Below are positions 1-9,056 of a DNA stretch of 64,000 bases, piece after piece. Both the position numbers and the translations under genes were made by a program. Below the pieces are notes generated by a model. It was not told the DNA's origin. It was given only the letters and a program-made list of their open reading frames with translations, and ran no database searches. The DNA comes from Streptococcus mitis (GTDB lineage Bacteria > Bacillota > Bacilli > Lactobacillales > Streptococcaceae): contig NZ_SWFJ01000011.1 of assembly GCF_005144795.1 (NCBI RefSeq), positions 23,210 through 87,209 of the forward strand. The letters run 5' to 3'. Position 1 is the stretch's first letter. Each line of letters opens with the position of its first letter.

Positions 1-99
1 CTTATTTCTACCAAGCAAGATGACTTGGTCATTTGGCAAGAGTTTGACCATTTCTTGGGCTAGGCCACCGCTAGCTCCGGTAATGAGAATAGTAGGCAT
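1..99 (-). CDS. SDR-family oxidoreductase, N-terminal fragment (cut by window edge)
   Basis: Only the first 33 codons are present; the rest lies beyond the left edge. The start reads MPTILITGASGGLAQEMVKL, a beta strand followed by TGASGG, the glycine-rich NAD(P)-binding turn of classical short-chain dehydrogenases. The next strand, QVILLGRN, fits the second Rossmann beta strand. The gene follows rnz closely on the same strand. The substrate cannot be told from the fragment. Confidence 0.8.
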   Translation of the reverse strand, partial: MPTILITGASGGLAQEMVKLLPNDQVILLGRNK

Positions 100-119
100 A
101 CTTATCCTTTCCCAATCTT

Positions 120-1049
120 TTAGATTTCCACTTCTTCCAAGTCTTTGACCACATGGACATTTTCAAAAATGCTAGCAGCATCTTTCTTGAGCTTGCTGAT
201 ATCTTTTGAGAGGAAACGAGCACTGATATGGTTAAGCAAGAGGCGTTTAGCACCTGCTTCTACTGCCACCTGCGCTGCCTGCATGTTAGTAGAGTGACCA
301 TGATTGCGAGCAATTGTTTCATCGCCCTTGCCATAAGTGGACTCATGAACTAGGACATCAGCATTGACAGCCAGACGCACACTGGCATTGGTTTTGCGGG
401 TATCACCCAGAATGGTGATTATCTTACCTGGACGTGGAGCTGAGATATAGTCTGCTGCCTTGATTTTAGTTCCATCTTCTAAAACAACGTCCTGACCGTT
501 TTTGATTTTTCCAAAAAGTGGGCCAAATGGGACGCCAGCAGCCTTAAGCTTTTCAGCATCCAGCGTTCCTTCCAAGTCCTTTTGCATGACACGATAGCCA
601 ACGCAGAAAATAGTGTGGTCCAACTCCTCTGCATACACAGTGAATTTATCTGTTTCAAGAATTTTCCCTAGAGAATCTTGGTCAAACTCATGAAAATGAA
701 TACGGTAGGGCAAACGAGAACCTGACACACGTAGACTGGTTAAAACAAATGATTTGATCCCTTGCGGTCCATAGATTTCCAAATCTGTCTGCTCTTCATT
801 AGCCTGAAAAGCGCGGCTAGAAAGGAACCCAGGCAAACCAAAAATATGGTCTCCATGCAGGTGGGTGATAAAGATTTTGCTGATCTTACGTGGTCGAATT
901 GTGGTTTCCAGAATGCGATTTTGCGTTCCTTCTCCACAGTCAAAGAGCCAGACTTCGTTAATCTCGTCCAAGAGTTTCAGGGCGAGACTTGAAACGTTGC
1001 GGGCTTTAGAGGGCTGACCTGCCCCCGTTCCTAAAAATTGAATATCCAT
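120..1049 (-). CDS. rnz: Ribonuclease Z
   Basis: A 309-residue tRNA 3' processing endonuclease that cuts pre-tRNA just after the discriminator base. It has the metallo-beta-lactamase motif [13 protein letters not shown] near residue 62, which binds the catalytic zinc ions. Further metal ligands are visible in LGDTRKT (about residue 214), VHESTYG and NHGHST (about residue 248), and the final NHISARF motif. The length matches the short RNase Z form of Bacillus and Streptococcus. It lies 14 bp downstream of the preceding minus-strand gene and just upstream of the SDR gene, probably in one transcript from miaA onward. Identification rests on motifs and is secure. Confidence 0.97.
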   Translation of the reverse strand: MDIQFLGTGAGQPSKARNVSSLALKLLDEINEVWLFDCGEGTQNRILETTIRPRKISKIFITHLHGDHIFGLPGFLSSRAFQANEEQTDLEIYGPQGIKSFVLTSLRVSGSRLPYRIHFHEFDQDSLGKILETDKFTVYAEELDHTIFCVGYRVMQKDLEGTLDAEKLKAAGVPFGPLFGKIKNGQDVVLEDGTKIKAADYISAPRPGKIITILGDTRKTNASVRLAVNADVLVHESTYGKGDETIARNHGHSTNMQAAQVAVEAGAKRLLLNHISARFLSKDISKLKKDAASIFENVHVVKDLEEVEI

Positions 1050-1063
1050 TCGATACTTTCTAA

Positions 1064-1687
1064 TTAATCAATATATAACATGGCTGTGCGGTTTTCCGAT
1101 CGGAAATAGCGCTTGCCAGAAAAAGCAGTAGCTTCTTGCAGTAAATCCTCTTGGCTGTAGCCTTTGAGACGCTTACGACCATCAGCCAAGCTTTCCAAAT
1201 CCGTCAAAGTTGTAAGACTCTCTACACTAACAACTTCCTCGTCCCCTACAGCCTTCATGTAAATCTTTCCAGACTCCTCAAAGACTAGCTGATGGGGGAA
1301 TATTTGCGCAATTTCAAAAAGCAAGTCTTCTGAAATAACCTCTTTATTTTCAGAGAAAATTCGACCTAGACCCTCACTCTCATAACAAAAACCAAAGGAT
1401 TTACCAGACAGATTGAGCCGGATAAAAGGCTTGTTTTCAAAGGTGAATCTTGGCTCAGCATTGTATAGGTTCAATTCCTGACTGACTTCTGCAAAATAAT
1501 CCGTCGCAGCTTGAGGACTCTTTTTCTGGTAGAGTTCTGCAAAATAGGCATTGACCACACTTGGCGGAGGAGTGATCAGAGCCAACTGCTCCTGTTCTGT
1601 TTTAGCAGCTAGAAGCTGATCCAGATAGACCTTATCCAGACTTGTATAACCTCCATACTTTAGAGCCAAAGTTTTGATATCAGTCAT
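1064..1687 (-). CDS. Conserved streptococcal protein of unknown function
   Basis: A 207-residue soluble protein with no signal peptide, membrane segment or motif I recognise. It overlaps the 3' end of hflX by 8 bp and precedes rnz, so it is very likely translated from the miaA-hflX-rnz transcript. I recall that streptococcal homologues are sometimes labelled cystathionine beta-lyase. Nothing here supports that: there is no PLP-lysine motif and the protein is half the length of that enzyme. Function unknown. Confidence 0.85.
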   Translation of the reverse strand: MTDIKTLALKYGGYTSLDKVYLDQLLAAKTEQEQLALITPPPSVVNAYFAELYQKKSPQAATDYFAEVSQELNLYNAEPRFTFENKPFIRLNLSGKSFGFCYESEGLGRIFSENKEVISEDLLFEIAQIFPHQLVFEESGKIYMKAVGDEEVVSVESLTTLTDLESLADGRKRLKGYSQEDLLQEATAFSGKRYFRSENRTAMLYID

Positions 1688-2918
1688 AAAATTCTTCTAA
1701 CCTCCATTTGTTTTTCTCAGAAATGTAGCCTGTAATGACTTCTCCGTCATCTTGATAGTCACGTTCTTCCAGAATCGCAACACTTTCTAAATCATGAATC
1801 TTATAGGACTTAGAAAAAGGCACGCGCAGGGTAAATCTCTCAAAAATCTCCTTGATTTTCTCTAAAAATAGTGCCTGCAAATTCTCACGACTATCCTCAG
1901 CCTTGGCAGAAATGAGGGCATAAGGCGTTTGGGTAGGGGTAAAGTCCTCCACCAAATCCGCTTTATTATAAAGGGTCAGACGAGGAATATCCTCCATGTC
2001 CAAGTCTTTCATGATGGACAGGACTGTTTTTTCATGCTCCTCGTGGTAAGGATTGCTGGCATCAATAACATGAACCAGAAGATCCACATGCTTGCTTTCT
2101 TCCAAGGTCGACTTAAAACTGGATACCAACTCTGTCGGCAAATCTTGGATAAAGCCCACGGTATCTGTCAAAGTTACTTGAAGATTGCCCCCCAGATGAA
2201 TACTCTTAGTCGTCGCATCCAGAGTTGCGAATAGCTCATCTGCCTCATACTGGGTCTTGCTGGTCAAGGTGTTCATGATAGTTGATTTCCCAGCATTTGT
2301 ATAACCAATCAAACCAATCTTAAAAGTTCTTGATTCCAAACGTTTTTCTCTGACAGTCGCCCGATTTTTCTCAACCACCTTGAGCTGACGCTCGATATCC
2401 GTGATTTGATTGCGAACGCTACGACGGTTCAGCTCCAGCTGGCTTTCACCAGGTCCACGGGAACCAATTCCCCCTGCCTGACGGCTGAGCATAATTCCCT
2501 GACCAACCAAGCGAGGCAAGAGATATTTTAGCTGGGCTAGGTGGACTTGGAGTTTCCCTTCATGGCTTCGAGCCCGCATGGCAAAGATATCCAGAATCAA
2601 CTGCATACGGTCAATGACCTTGACACCGAGAACTTCTTCTAAATTGACATTTTGCCTTGGCGTCAGACGGTTGTTGACGATGACAGTGGTGATTTCTTCT
2701 GCATCCACCATGAGCGCAATTTCTTCTAACTTACCAGATCCGACGAAGGTCTTGGAATCATATTTTTCACGTTTTTGTCTGTAGCTATCTACAACGACTG
2801 CCCCAGCTGTCTTAGCTAGACTAGCCAATTCTTCCATAGAGAGATCAAAATTGTCCATGCCCTGCAATTCCACACCAATCAGCAGGACTCGCTCCTCTTT
2901 TTTTTCCGTATCAATCAT
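1680..2918 (-). CDS. hflX: GTPase HflX
   Basis: A 412-residue ribosome-associated GTPase. The N-terminal HflX domain includes the glycine-rich [12 protein letters not shown] stretch (about residue 155). The G domain carries G1 GYTNAGKST (about 205), G3 [10 protein letters not shown] (about 252) and G4 YNKADL (about 317). HflX proteins bind the 50S subunit and split stalled ribosomes under stress; that role is family knowledge. The start overlaps the miaA stop by 8 bp and the stop overlaps the next gene, which indicates an operon with tight coupling. Confidence 0.96.
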   Translation of the reverse strand: MIDTEKKEERVLLIGVELQGMDNFDLSMEELASLAKTAGAVVVDSYRQKREKYDSKTFVGSGKLEEIALMVDAEEITTVIVNNRLTPRQNVNLEEVLGVKVIDRMQLILDIFAMRARSHEGKLQVHLAQLKYLLPRLVGQGIMLSRQAGGIGSRGPGESQLELNRRSVRNQITDIERQLKVVEKNRATVREKRLESRTFKIGLIGYTNAGKSTIMNTLTSKTQYEADELFATLDATTKSIHLGGNLQVTLTDTVGFIQDLPTELVSSFKSTLEESKHVDLLVHVIDASNPYHEEHEKTVLSIMKDLDMEDIPRLTLYNKADLVEDFTPTQTPYALISAKAEDSRENLQALFLEKIKEIFERFTLRVPFSKSYKIHDLESVAILEERDYQDDGEVITGYISEKNKWRLEEFYD

Positions 2919-3795
2919 CTAAAAACTCCTCTATCTGGCTTAAAATGCGGTCTTGCACACCAGCTTCTCCAATCTGATAAAAGGTGACCTGCATGCGGTT
3001 ACGGAACCAGGTCAACTGACGCTTAGCAAAACGACGAGTCGCCTGTTTTAGACTCTCGCTGGCTTCCTCGAGAGTCTGCTCTCCACGGAAATATGGAAAG
3101 AGTTCCTTGTAGCCAATGCCTTTGGCAGCCTGCACATCTGGATAATGGTCAAACAACCACTTGGCTTCGTCTAGAAGTCCAGCTTCAAACATCAGGTCCA
3201 CTCGGTGATTGATACGTTCATATAATTGACTGCGTTCATCATCCAAGCAGATAATCAATGGTTCATACAAGGTCTCTTGATTTTCCAAATCCTGACCAAA
3301 ATGGGCAATTTCCAAGGCACGCATAGCACGACGACGATTAAATTGGGGAATTTCAAGACCTGCTTGCTCCACCAAATGAGCTAATTCCTCATCTGTATAA
3401 GGCTCCAAACTAGCCCGATAGGCCAAAATCTCTTCATGGGGAGTCTCTCCACCGAGATGATATCCTTCTAGTAGACTCTGTATGTAAAGTCCTGTTCCAC
3501 CAGCGATAATGGCAAGCTTGCCACGGCTGTGAATATCCTCAATAGCCATCTTAGCTTCTGAAACAAAATCAAAAGCCGAGTAAGACTCGGTTACCTCTCT
3601 AACATCAATCAAATGATGAGGAACAGCCGCTTGCTCCTCTGGGCTAGCCTTGGCCGTCCCAATATCAAGTCCTCGATAGACTTGCTGGCTATCTCCACTA
3701 ACCACTTCGCCATTAAAACGCTTGGCCACTTCAATAGCAAGAGCTGTCTTTCCAACTGCAGTCGGTCCAACAATCACAATTATTTTTGTTTTCAT
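2911..3795 (-). CDS. miaA: tRNA dimethylallyltransferase
   Basis: Transfers a dimethylallyl group to N6 of A37 in tRNAs that read UNN codons. The P-loop [11 protein letters not shown] lies at residues 10-20, with [23 protein letters not shown] and the DxxT-like substrate motifs following, as in MiaA. The frame stays open 17 codons further upstream, but I chose the ATG at 3795: it has an AAGGAAAAAAG ribosome site just before it and gives a typical 294 residues. It is the first gene of the miaA-hflX-unknown-rnz-SDR run and is divergent from the small DUF3042 gene. Confidence 0.95.
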   Translation of the reverse strand: MKTKIIVIVGPTAVGKTALAIEVAKRFNGEVVSGDSQQVYRGLDIGTAKASPEEQAAVPHHLIDVREVTESYSAFDFVSEAKMAIEDIHSRGKLAIIAGGTGLYIQSLLEGYHLGGETPHEEILAYRASLEPYTDEELAHLVEQAGLEIPQFNRRRAMRALEIAHFGQDLENQETLYEPLIICLDDERSQLYERINHRVDLMFEAGLLDEAKWLFDHYPDVQAAKGIGYKELFPYFRGEQTLEEASESLKQATRRFAKRQLTWFRNRMQVTFYQIGEAGVQDRILSQIEEFLDD

Positions 3796-3851
3796 CTTTT
3801 TTCCTTGAAAAATTCCCATTTTTTCGTTACTATTATTATAACACAAAAAGG

Positions 3852-3890
3852 TCAGTCAGAAAAATGTGACCTCTTGAGGAGGCTGGCTGA
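3852..3890 (+). promoter_or_regulatory. Hairpin in the 5' leader of the DUF3042 gene
   Basis: The arms TCAGTCAG (3852-3859) and CTGGCTGA (3883-3890) can pair with one G-U. Inside them CCTC (3870) and GGAGG (3878-3882) form a second small stem around TTGA. It precedes the real ribosome site at 3900-3908. No T-run follows, so this is leader structure and not a terminator. Function unknown. Confidence 0.35.
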
Positions 3891-3915
3891 TTGAGAATAT
3901 AAAGGAGGAAGACTC

Positions 3916-4086
3916 ATGGCTAAAGGATTCGCTAAAGGTCTTGTAACAGGTGTCGCAGGAACTGTCGCTGCCGTCGCAGGTGCAGTATACGCATTTAAAA
4001 AGAAAGTAATCGAACCAGAAGAGCAAAAAGCAGCTTTCATAGAAGAAAACCGTAAAAAAGCAGCTCGTCGCCGCGTATCACGTTAA
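3916..4086 (+). CDS. DUF3042-family small protein
   Basis: A 56-residue protein with a strong AAAGGAGG ribosome site at 3901-3908. The N-terminal half (GLVTGVAGTVAAVAGAVYAF) is glycine/alanine-rich and could form one membrane or amphipathic helix. It is followed by KKKVIEPEEQKAAFIEENRK and an arginine-rich end (AARRRVSR). This matches the small DUF3042 family of lactic acid bacteria, whose function is unknown. It stands alone between divergent miaA and a strong terminator. Confidence 0.85.
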   Translation: MAKGFAKGLVTGVAGTVAAVAGAVYAFKKKVIEPEEQKAAFIEENRKKAARRRVSR

Positions 4087-4091
4087 AAAAC

Positions 4092-4128
4092 AAAAGAAGT
4101 TGGGATTCATTGTCTCAACTTCTTTTTT
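4092..4128. terminator. Bidirectional terminator between DUF3042 gene and thyA
   Basis: A 14-bp stem with one G-U (AAAAGAAGTTGGGA with TCTCAACTTCTTTT) has T-runs on both strands. It can end the small plus-strand gene and the converging thyA. Confidence 0.85.
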
Positions 4129-4136
4129 CTATTCTT

Positions 4137-4976
4137 TTAAATAGCTAGGTCAAACTTCAACTGTGGCTTTACAGGGTCATAATCCACCAACTCAAAATCT
4201 TCTGCTTTGATATCAAAGAAACTAGTCCCATCAGGAACATTTAAAACCAAGCGTGGTTGGCAATTTGACGGCTCCCGACGGAGCAATTCCTGAGCTTGTT
4301 CAAATTGATTGTCATAGATATGGAGGTTGTTGATAAAGTAGAAGAACTTTCCAACCTTCCAGCCAAAATGCTTGGCAATCATCATTTGAAGAGCAACATA
4401 CTGCATAGCATTGATGTGGTGGGCCACCAGCATATCGTTAGAACGCTGCGTCAAGGTCGCATCCAGATAGATTTCTCCATCAACACGGCGGACATCAAAC
4501 ATGGTCTGAAAGGCGCATGGGAGGAGGCCGTCCGTCTCATCAAAAGCTTGGTAATCCCAAAGGGAGATAATGTTGCGACGGTTCCAAGGATTAGCTTCCA
4601 ACTGCTTGATAAGCTTATTGATAATATCGTGTTTCTTAACAATAGCACCATAGCGCTCACCGATGGTTCCTGTATTTTCCACTTCCCAGTCATTCCAGTA
4701 GTGAACATTGTACTTGTCATTGAGCACTTCTAGGCTATTAGACTGGTCTTGGTAAATCCAAAGTACTTCCTTGATAGCGGATTTGATAGCGATAGGGCGC
4801 AAGGTTGTGATAGGAAATTCCCCTTTTGCCAAGTCATACTCTGCAAAGGCACCCGTTACGTACTTAGAGTTGGCAACTGTCCCATCCTTGTACTTAGGAC
4901 GAGCCTGCTCTGAAAAGACACCGTCTTTGAGGATTCGTTCAATATTCTCTTTAAAAATCGTATCTGCTTTTGTCAT
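4137..4976 (-). CDS. thyA: Thymidylate synthase
   Basis: A 279-residue enzyme that methylates dUMP to dTMP using methylene-tetrahydrofolate. The catalytic cysteine lies in [12 protein letters not shown] (about residue 151), followed by [20 protein letters not shown], the dUMP phosphate and base contact region, and HIYDNQ near the C terminus. The length matches the longer Firmicute form. It is monocistronic: it has its own ribosome site and a terminator on either side. Start at MTKADTIF is supported by an upstream GAGGTGAG. Confidence 0.97.
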   Translation of the reverse strand: MTKADTIFKENIERILKDGVFSEQARPKYKDGTVANSKYVTGAFAEYDLAKGEFPITTLRPIAIKSAIKEVLWIYQDQSNSLEVLNDKYNVHYWNDWEVENTGTIGERYGAIVKKHDIINKLIKQLEANPWNRRNIISLWDYQAFDETDGLLPCAFQTMFDVRRVDGEIYLDATLTQRSNDMLVAHHINAMQYVALQMMIAKHFGWKVGKFFYFINNLHIYDNQFEQAQELLRREPSNCQPRLVLNVPDGTSFFDIKAEDFELVDYDPVKPQLKFDLAI

Positions 4977-5021
4977 TTACTCTCACCTCATTTGTTTCCT
5001 AACTAGTATAGCATAAAAAAG

Positions 5022-5066
5022 AAAAGAGGAACATTACTAACTCTAGGTCAGCATTTTTCCTCTTTT
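5022..5066 (-). terminator. Terminator of glk
   Basis: The arms AAAAGAGGAA (5022-5031) and TTCCTCTTTT (5057-5066) are perfectly complementary. The A-run on the plus strand gives the T-run of the minus-strand transcript. It lies directly after the glk stop. Confidence 0.8.
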
Positions 5067-5071
5067 TTATT

Positions 5072-6031
5072 TTACTGCAATACAAGTGATGCTGCTCCGA
5101 TAACTCCAGCGTCGTTTCCTAGAGTTGCAAGAGCTAATTTTGTTGATGTGCGTACTTGTGGGAAAGTATTTTCATCGTAGACTTTTTGAACACCTTGTAG
5201 AAGGAATTCTCCTGCAGCCGATACACCACCACCGATAACGATTGTTGATGGGTTTAGGATTGAGCCAATATTGGCACAAGCGATTCCCAAGTAACGTGAG
5301 AAGTTACGGTAAACGATCAAAGCAAGGTCGTCTCCTTCTTTTGCAAGGTCAAAGACAGTCTTAGCAGTTACTTCTTCTCCATTATCAATCAAGCGTTTCA
5401 AGGCTGCATCGCCTTCGTATTCATCAGCATAACGACGAGTCAAGTTGACAATCCCTGTTGCAGAAGCTACTGTCTCAAGACAGCCTTTCTTACCGCAAGT
5501 ACATGCGATTGGTTGGTCAAAGTCAACAGTGATGTGGCCAAGCTCACCTGATGCACCAGCCACACCGTGAAGCAATTTGCCTTCTGCGACAATACCGCCA
5601 CCAACACCTGTACCAAGTGTCATAAAGACAACGTCTGGTTGGTTATCACCAGCACCCATCCAACGTTCACCAAGAGCCGCTACGTTGGCATCATTATCGA
5701 TGAAGAATGGAATGCCCAAGGCTTTTTCAATCTTTTCTTTGATTGGTTGAAGGGTTTTCCAGTTCAAGTTGTAGGCACCAATAACAGTCCCTTTTTCACG
5801 GTCAACCACACCTGGTGATCCCATTCCAATACCTTGGAAATCTGTTGCTGCCAATCCAAGCAAGTCCAAACGATGTTGAATAGACTCAATCATATCATCT
5901 ACAATATGACTTCCCTCATCCAAAATATTAGTCTTGATAGACCATTTTTCTTGGATTTCTCCTGCTGTTGTTAAGATTGCAAATTTGATAGAAGTTCCAC
6001 CAAGGTCAATCCCAATAATCTTTTGACTCAT
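5072..6031 (-). CDS. glk: Glucokinase (ROK family)
   Basis: A 319-residue ATP-dependent glucose kinase feeding glycolysis. It starts MSQKIIGIDLGGTSIKFAIL, with the ROK phosphate-binding DLGGT motif. LGTGVGGGI (about 145) and the zinc-binding CTCGKKGCLE (about 177-186) complete the ROK signature. An in-frame start lies 18 bp upstream, but AAGGAG is best spaced for the ATG at 6031. The promoter carries a palindrome resembling a LacI-family or CcpA operator (see 6080-6118). Flanked by terminators, so monocistronic. Confidence 0.95.
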   Translation of the reverse strand: MSQKIIGIDLGGTSIKFAILTTAGEIQEKWSIKTNILDEGSHIVDDMIESIQHRLDLLGLAATDFQGIGMGSPGVVDREKGTVIGAYNLNWKTLQPIKEKIEKALGIPFFIDNDANVAALGERWMGAGDNQPDVVFMTLGTGVGGGIVAEGKLLHGVAGASGELGHITVDFDQPIACTCGKKGCLETVASATGIVNLTRRYADEYEGDAALKRLIDNGEEVTAKTVFDLAKEGDDLALIVYRNFSRYLGIACANIGSILNPSTIVIGGGVSAAGEFLLQGVQKVYDENTFPQVRTSTKLALATLGNDAGVIGAASLVLQ

Positions 6032-6079
6032 CATATTCTCCTTTTTCATTATGAATTAACTGAAAATGCTTACAGATAT

Positions 6080-6118
6080 AGTATAACAAAATTTAGTTAA
6101 TCATGCAAAGGTTTGCAT
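6080..6118 (-). promoter_or_regulatory. glk promoter with palindromic operator-like site
   Basis: A TATACT -10 (6080-6085), preceded by TG as an extended -10, lies upstream of glk. At 6103-6118 is ATGCAAAGGTTTGCAT, with 7-bp inverted arms around GG, centred near -37. It resembles a cre site or LacI-family operator, with a non-canonical GG/CC centre in place of CG. Confidence 0.5.
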
Positions 6119-6142
6119 TAACGTTCTGGAATTTATTCTGAC

Positions 6143-6595
6143 TTATGGTTTCCAGAGACCTGAAGCATCTACATAATAACGACCTCCATCAACTCGCTCA
6201 TTTTTAGCCATTTTACCATCTGATTTCAAGTAATAGTTTCCCTGCCACGCATTTTTCACTGGATTTCCATTTTCATCAAAATAGTACCAAGAACCGTCCT
6301 GCTTAACCCAACCACTTGTTGTTGCTGAACTTGTGGCAGTTTGAGTTGTAGCCGCTTGCTTTGCTTTGAAAGCACCTTTTGGGGCATTTTTCAATTCACA
6401 CGCCACACCATCATGATCACGGTCTAACTTGGCAGAATAACCAGGTTCTCCCTCATGAATATCCGCATATCCATTCGCCCAAGCTTCCTTACAGCTAGAA
6501 AAATGAATGTTTTCTTCTGCTAACATAGGTTTTGAAAACAAGGCTAAAATTGGCAAGGTAGCGAGACTCATTTTTAAAAATAAACGTTTGTTCAT
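6143..6595 (-). CDS. Secreted choline-binding protein with Excalibur domain
   Basis: A 150-residue exported protein. A signal peptide (MNKRLFLKMSLATLPILALF, cleavage near SKPMLA-EE) is followed by an Excalibur calcium-binding domain at about residues 30-72 ending DRDHDGVACE. A Thr/Ser/Ala-rich linker leads to a short choline-binding module, GWVKQDGSWYYFDENGNP and WQGNYYLKSDGKMAKN, with the aromatic pattern of pneumococcal CW-binding repeats. It should sit on phosphocholine of teichoic acids. Only about two to three repeats are present, fewer than in most choline-binding proteins, so binding may be weak. Ligand or role of the Excalibur part is unknown. Confidence 0.85.
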   Translation of the reverse strand: MNKRLFLKMSLATLPILALFSKPMLAEENIHFSSCKEAWANGYADIHEGEPGYSAKLDRDHDGVACELKNAPKGAFKAKQAATTQTATSSATTSGWVKQDGSWYYFDENGNPVKNAWQGNYYLKSDGKMAKNERVDGGRYYVDASGLWKP

Positions 6596-6644
6596 TTCTT
6601 TCTCCCATAATTATGATATCGTTTTCAATATTATTTTATCAAAC

Positions 6645-7262
6645 TTATTTCAGCAATTCAAGAAAACTTCTAGTTATTGCTGCAAACTCTTTTGGTTTGA
6701 CTCTATTCAAGACATGAGGACCGTCAGGGATAATCTGGAACTGGGAATTTGGCATCAGTTCTTGAATAGCTTTCATTGAACTGAGATTAGGCTTATCTTG
6801 ACTACCACAAATTAACAAAGTTGGATAGGGACAATTCTTTGCAATCTCTCTTAAATCAAGTGTTTTTAATTCCTCAGAAACTCCAACCAAAAGCGATTTA
6901 TCTGCTCCCTGTTTCTCAAATGTCCTTTTGGGGAGTAGTTTAAATATCAGCAACTGAATGTAAAAAGGGATATTGCCAGCTAGTTTCAATGGACAGCCTG
7001 ACAAAACCAAGGCCTGAAGATTTGGTAAATCGTAACTGGAAAGTTCTAGTGCCAGAGCAGCACCTAAGGACAATCCAACCAAAACAAAAGGTTCTGTCTC
7101 TTGAGCTAGGTGCTGATAAACTCTATCCTTGACTTTTTGATAGCTGTTAACTTCAGAAGAAAATAACTCGATAGCCTCAGAAGGATAATCTGTCAGTAGA
7201 TTCTGAACTTCTTTCCAAGACTCTGCTGACTGCCCTAACCCATGTAAAAATATCAGTTTCAT
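6645..7262 (-). CDS. Alpha/beta-hydrolase family protein
   Basis: A 205-residue cytoplasmic hydrolase-fold protein. The start MKLIFLHGLGQSAESW contains the oxyanion-hole HGxG. The nucleophile elbow is GLSLGAA (about residue 77), the acid lies in CGSQDKPN (about 154), and the histidine is in DGPHVLN (about 182), giving a complete Ser-Asp-His triad. It begins directly after the pabB stop, with GGAG spaced for its ATG, so it is probably the second gene of the pabB transcript. Substrate unknown. Confidence 0.85.
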   Translation of the reverse strand: MKLIFLHGLGQSAESWKEVQNLLTDYPSEAIELFSSEVNSYQKVKDRVYQHLAQETEPFVLVGLSLGAALALELSSYDLPNLQALVLSGCPLKLAGNIPFYIQLLIFKLLPKRTFEKQGADKSLLVGVSEELKTLDLREIAKNCPYPTLLICGSQDKPNLSSMKAIQELMPNSQFQIIPDGPHVLNRVKPKEFAAITRSFLELLK

Positions 7263-8984
7263 CTACTTCTCCTGTAAGATTAACTCATACAAGCCTCTCA
7301 CTGCATTACAGCCATAAATAGCTTCTGCTTGGGCTAAATCTGCCAAGGTCAAGACTTTTACCTCTACCTGTCCTGTTCCCAGCAAATTCTGACGATAAAT
7401 TCCTGGCAAGATTCCAAGTCGGATAGGCGGTGTGTAGAGTTTCCCATCGATTTTCAGAACCAAATTTCCGATAGAGGTTTCAAGAAGTTCTCCTTTTCCA
7501 TTATGGTAAATCTTCTCTTGTTTCCCTAGGCTCAAATGCGGTCTGTAAGTCGTTTTAAAATAGGTAAAGGCTTGTTGTAAATTAACTTCCTGCAGACAAA
7601 GTTGGGCCTGACAAAAACTTGGACTGAGGGGTGTTAATACTTGGCGATCGACTTCTATCCCTCCAGACTTGCTGAGAGAAATACGCAAGCGGTAATCTTG
7701 ATTAGCATCACAAGCCTGACACTCTTCCTCTATCTTTTGTTTCAAGTTTTCTGAATCAAATGGAAAGGCAAAATACCGACTAGCTTTTCTCAGCCTTTCC
7801 AAATGTTGATCTTCAAACAACAAGTTCTTCTGACTGATTTTTCCAGTCGTAATCAGTTGGAAACGAGCTTGTTTACGATAGAGAACAGCTGCCTTTTGAT
7901 GAACCTCGCGGTATTCAGATTCCCAAGTGCTATCCCATGTAATACCTCCGCCAACTCCATAGATAGCTTGTCCCTTGTAGAGTTGAATGGTCCGAATGGC
8001 CACATTAAAAATCCGTCGTCCATTTGGAAGTAAAAGACCAATGGTTCCACAGTATACTCCACGCGGATGTGGTTCCAAGTCCTTTATAATCTCCATAGTC
8101 GCAATTTTGGGAGCTCCCGTTATGGAACCACAAGGAAATAGAGAACGGAAGATTTCAACAAGGTCAACATCCTCTCGCAACCGACTCTTGATGGTTGAAG
8201 TCATCTGCCAAACCGTTGAATACTGTTCCACTTGGCAAAGACGTTCCACATGCTCACTCCCCACTTCAGAAATACGGTTCATATCATTGCGCAAGAGGTC
8301 CACAATCATCATATTTTCAGAGCGATTTTTGGGATCCTGCTCTAACCAACTAGCTTGGGCAAGGTCTTCTTGGTCAGTCACTCCACGCTGAGTCGTTCCC
8401 TTCATTGGTCGCGTTGTCAACTCACGGTCATTTTGCTCAAAAAAGAGCTCTGGGCTCATGGAAATCACTGCCATCTCGTCATGTTCAACATAAGCATTGT
8501 AGCCCGCCTCCTGCTCTACTACCATACGATTGTAGATGGCAAAAGGATTGGCACTTAAGTCTTGCTTGAGTTGGACGGTGTAGTTGACCTGGTAGGTGTC
8601 CCCCTGCCGCAAATGATGATGAATCTGGGCAATCGCCTTTTCATAATCCTCTGCAGATGTTACTTCCTGCCAATTTGAAGGCAAATCAACCTCATCATAA
8701 GTCAGAGGAATAGGGGAGGTCTCCACCTTATCGTGAACAGTAAAGTAAAGCAAATACTCGTCCAGTAAAGGAGATTTATGAACTGCTAATTTCTCCTCAA
8801 AAGCAGGTGCAGCCTCGTAGCTGACATAGCCCACCACATAATAACCTTGCTCTTGGTAGCTTTCCACTTGTGCCAGCAAGTCTGCCACTTCTGCTACATT
8901 TCTCGTTTTCAACTCTTTAATCGGCTGGGTAAAGGTGTATCTTTCCCCCAAAGCCCTAAAATCAATCACTGTTTTTCTATGCAT
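7263..8984 (-). CDS. pabB: Aminodeoxychorismate synthase component I fused to aminodeoxychorismate lyase
   Basis: A 573-residue fusion for p-aminobenzoate and folate synthesis. Residues about 1-370 are a chorismate-binding domain: QVNYTVQ, MKGTTQRG, NMMIVDLLRNDM and SITGAPKIATMEII are the PabB/TrpE active-site blocks. Residues about 375-573 form a class IV aminotransferase-like lyase (PabC), with LLETSIGNLVLKIDGKLYTPP and LPGIYRQNLL. PabB makes aminodeoxychorismate and the PabC part releases PABA and pyruvate. No amidotransferase subunit (PabA) gene is in the window. The only sensible ATG is 8984; its promoter places the transcription start at about that base. Confidence 0.94.
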   Translation of the reverse strand: MHRKTVIDFRALGERYTFTQPIKELKTRNVAEVADLLAQVESYQEQGYYVVGYVSYEAAPAFEEKLAVHKSPLLDEYLLYFTVHDKVETSPIPLTYDEVDLPSNWQEVTSAEDYEKAIAQIHHHLRQGDTYQVNYTVQLKQDLSANPFAIYNRMVVEQEAGYNAYVEHDEMAVISMSPELFFEQNDRELTTRPMKGTTQRGVTDQEDLAQASWLEQDPKNRSENMMIVDLLRNDMNRISEVGSEHVERLCQVEQYSTVWQMTSTIKSRLREDVDLVEIFRSLFPCGSITGAPKIATMEIIKDLEPHPRGVYCGTIGLLLPNGRRIFNVAIRTIQLYKGQAIYGVGGGITWDSTWESEYREVHQKAAVLYRKQARFQLITTGKISQKNLLFEDQHLERLRKASRYFAFPFDSENLKQKIEEECQACDANQDYRLRISLSKSGGIEVDRQVLTPLSPSFCQAQLCLQEVNLQQAFTYFKTTYRPHLSLGKQEKIYHNGKGELLETSIGNLVLKIDGKLYTPPIRLGILPGIYRQNLLGTGQVEVKVLTLADLAQAEAIYGCNAVRGLYELILQEK

Positions 8985-8990
8985 ACCTTA

Positions 8991-9020
8991 AGTATAGCAC
9001 AAAAAGGCAGATACAGACAA
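8991..9020 (-). promoter_or_regulatory. pabB promoter, start predicted at or next to the ATG
   Basis: A TGC-TATACT extended -10 (8991-8996) and a TTGTCT -35 (9015-9020) are spaced 18 bp. The last -10 base is 7 nt from the A of the pabB ATG (8984), so the transcript would be leaderless or nearly so. Confidence 0.6.
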
Positions 9021-9038
9021 AGCTGATCTACCTTTTTA
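9001..9038 (-). terminator. Terminator of zmpB
   Basis: The arms AAAAAGGCAGAT and ATCTACCTTTTT pair with one mismatch around a 13-nt loop and have flanking T-runs. It overlaps the pabB -35 region, so termination and initiation share the same DNA. Confidence 0.75.
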
Positions 9039-9056
9039 TTATTTTCTTACTATTGA

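Noticed and set aside
1064..1687. Naming the 207-residue protein cystathionine beta-lyase
   Set aside because: No PLP-binding lysine motif and the wrong length. True C-S lyases in this window are at 39102-41370.
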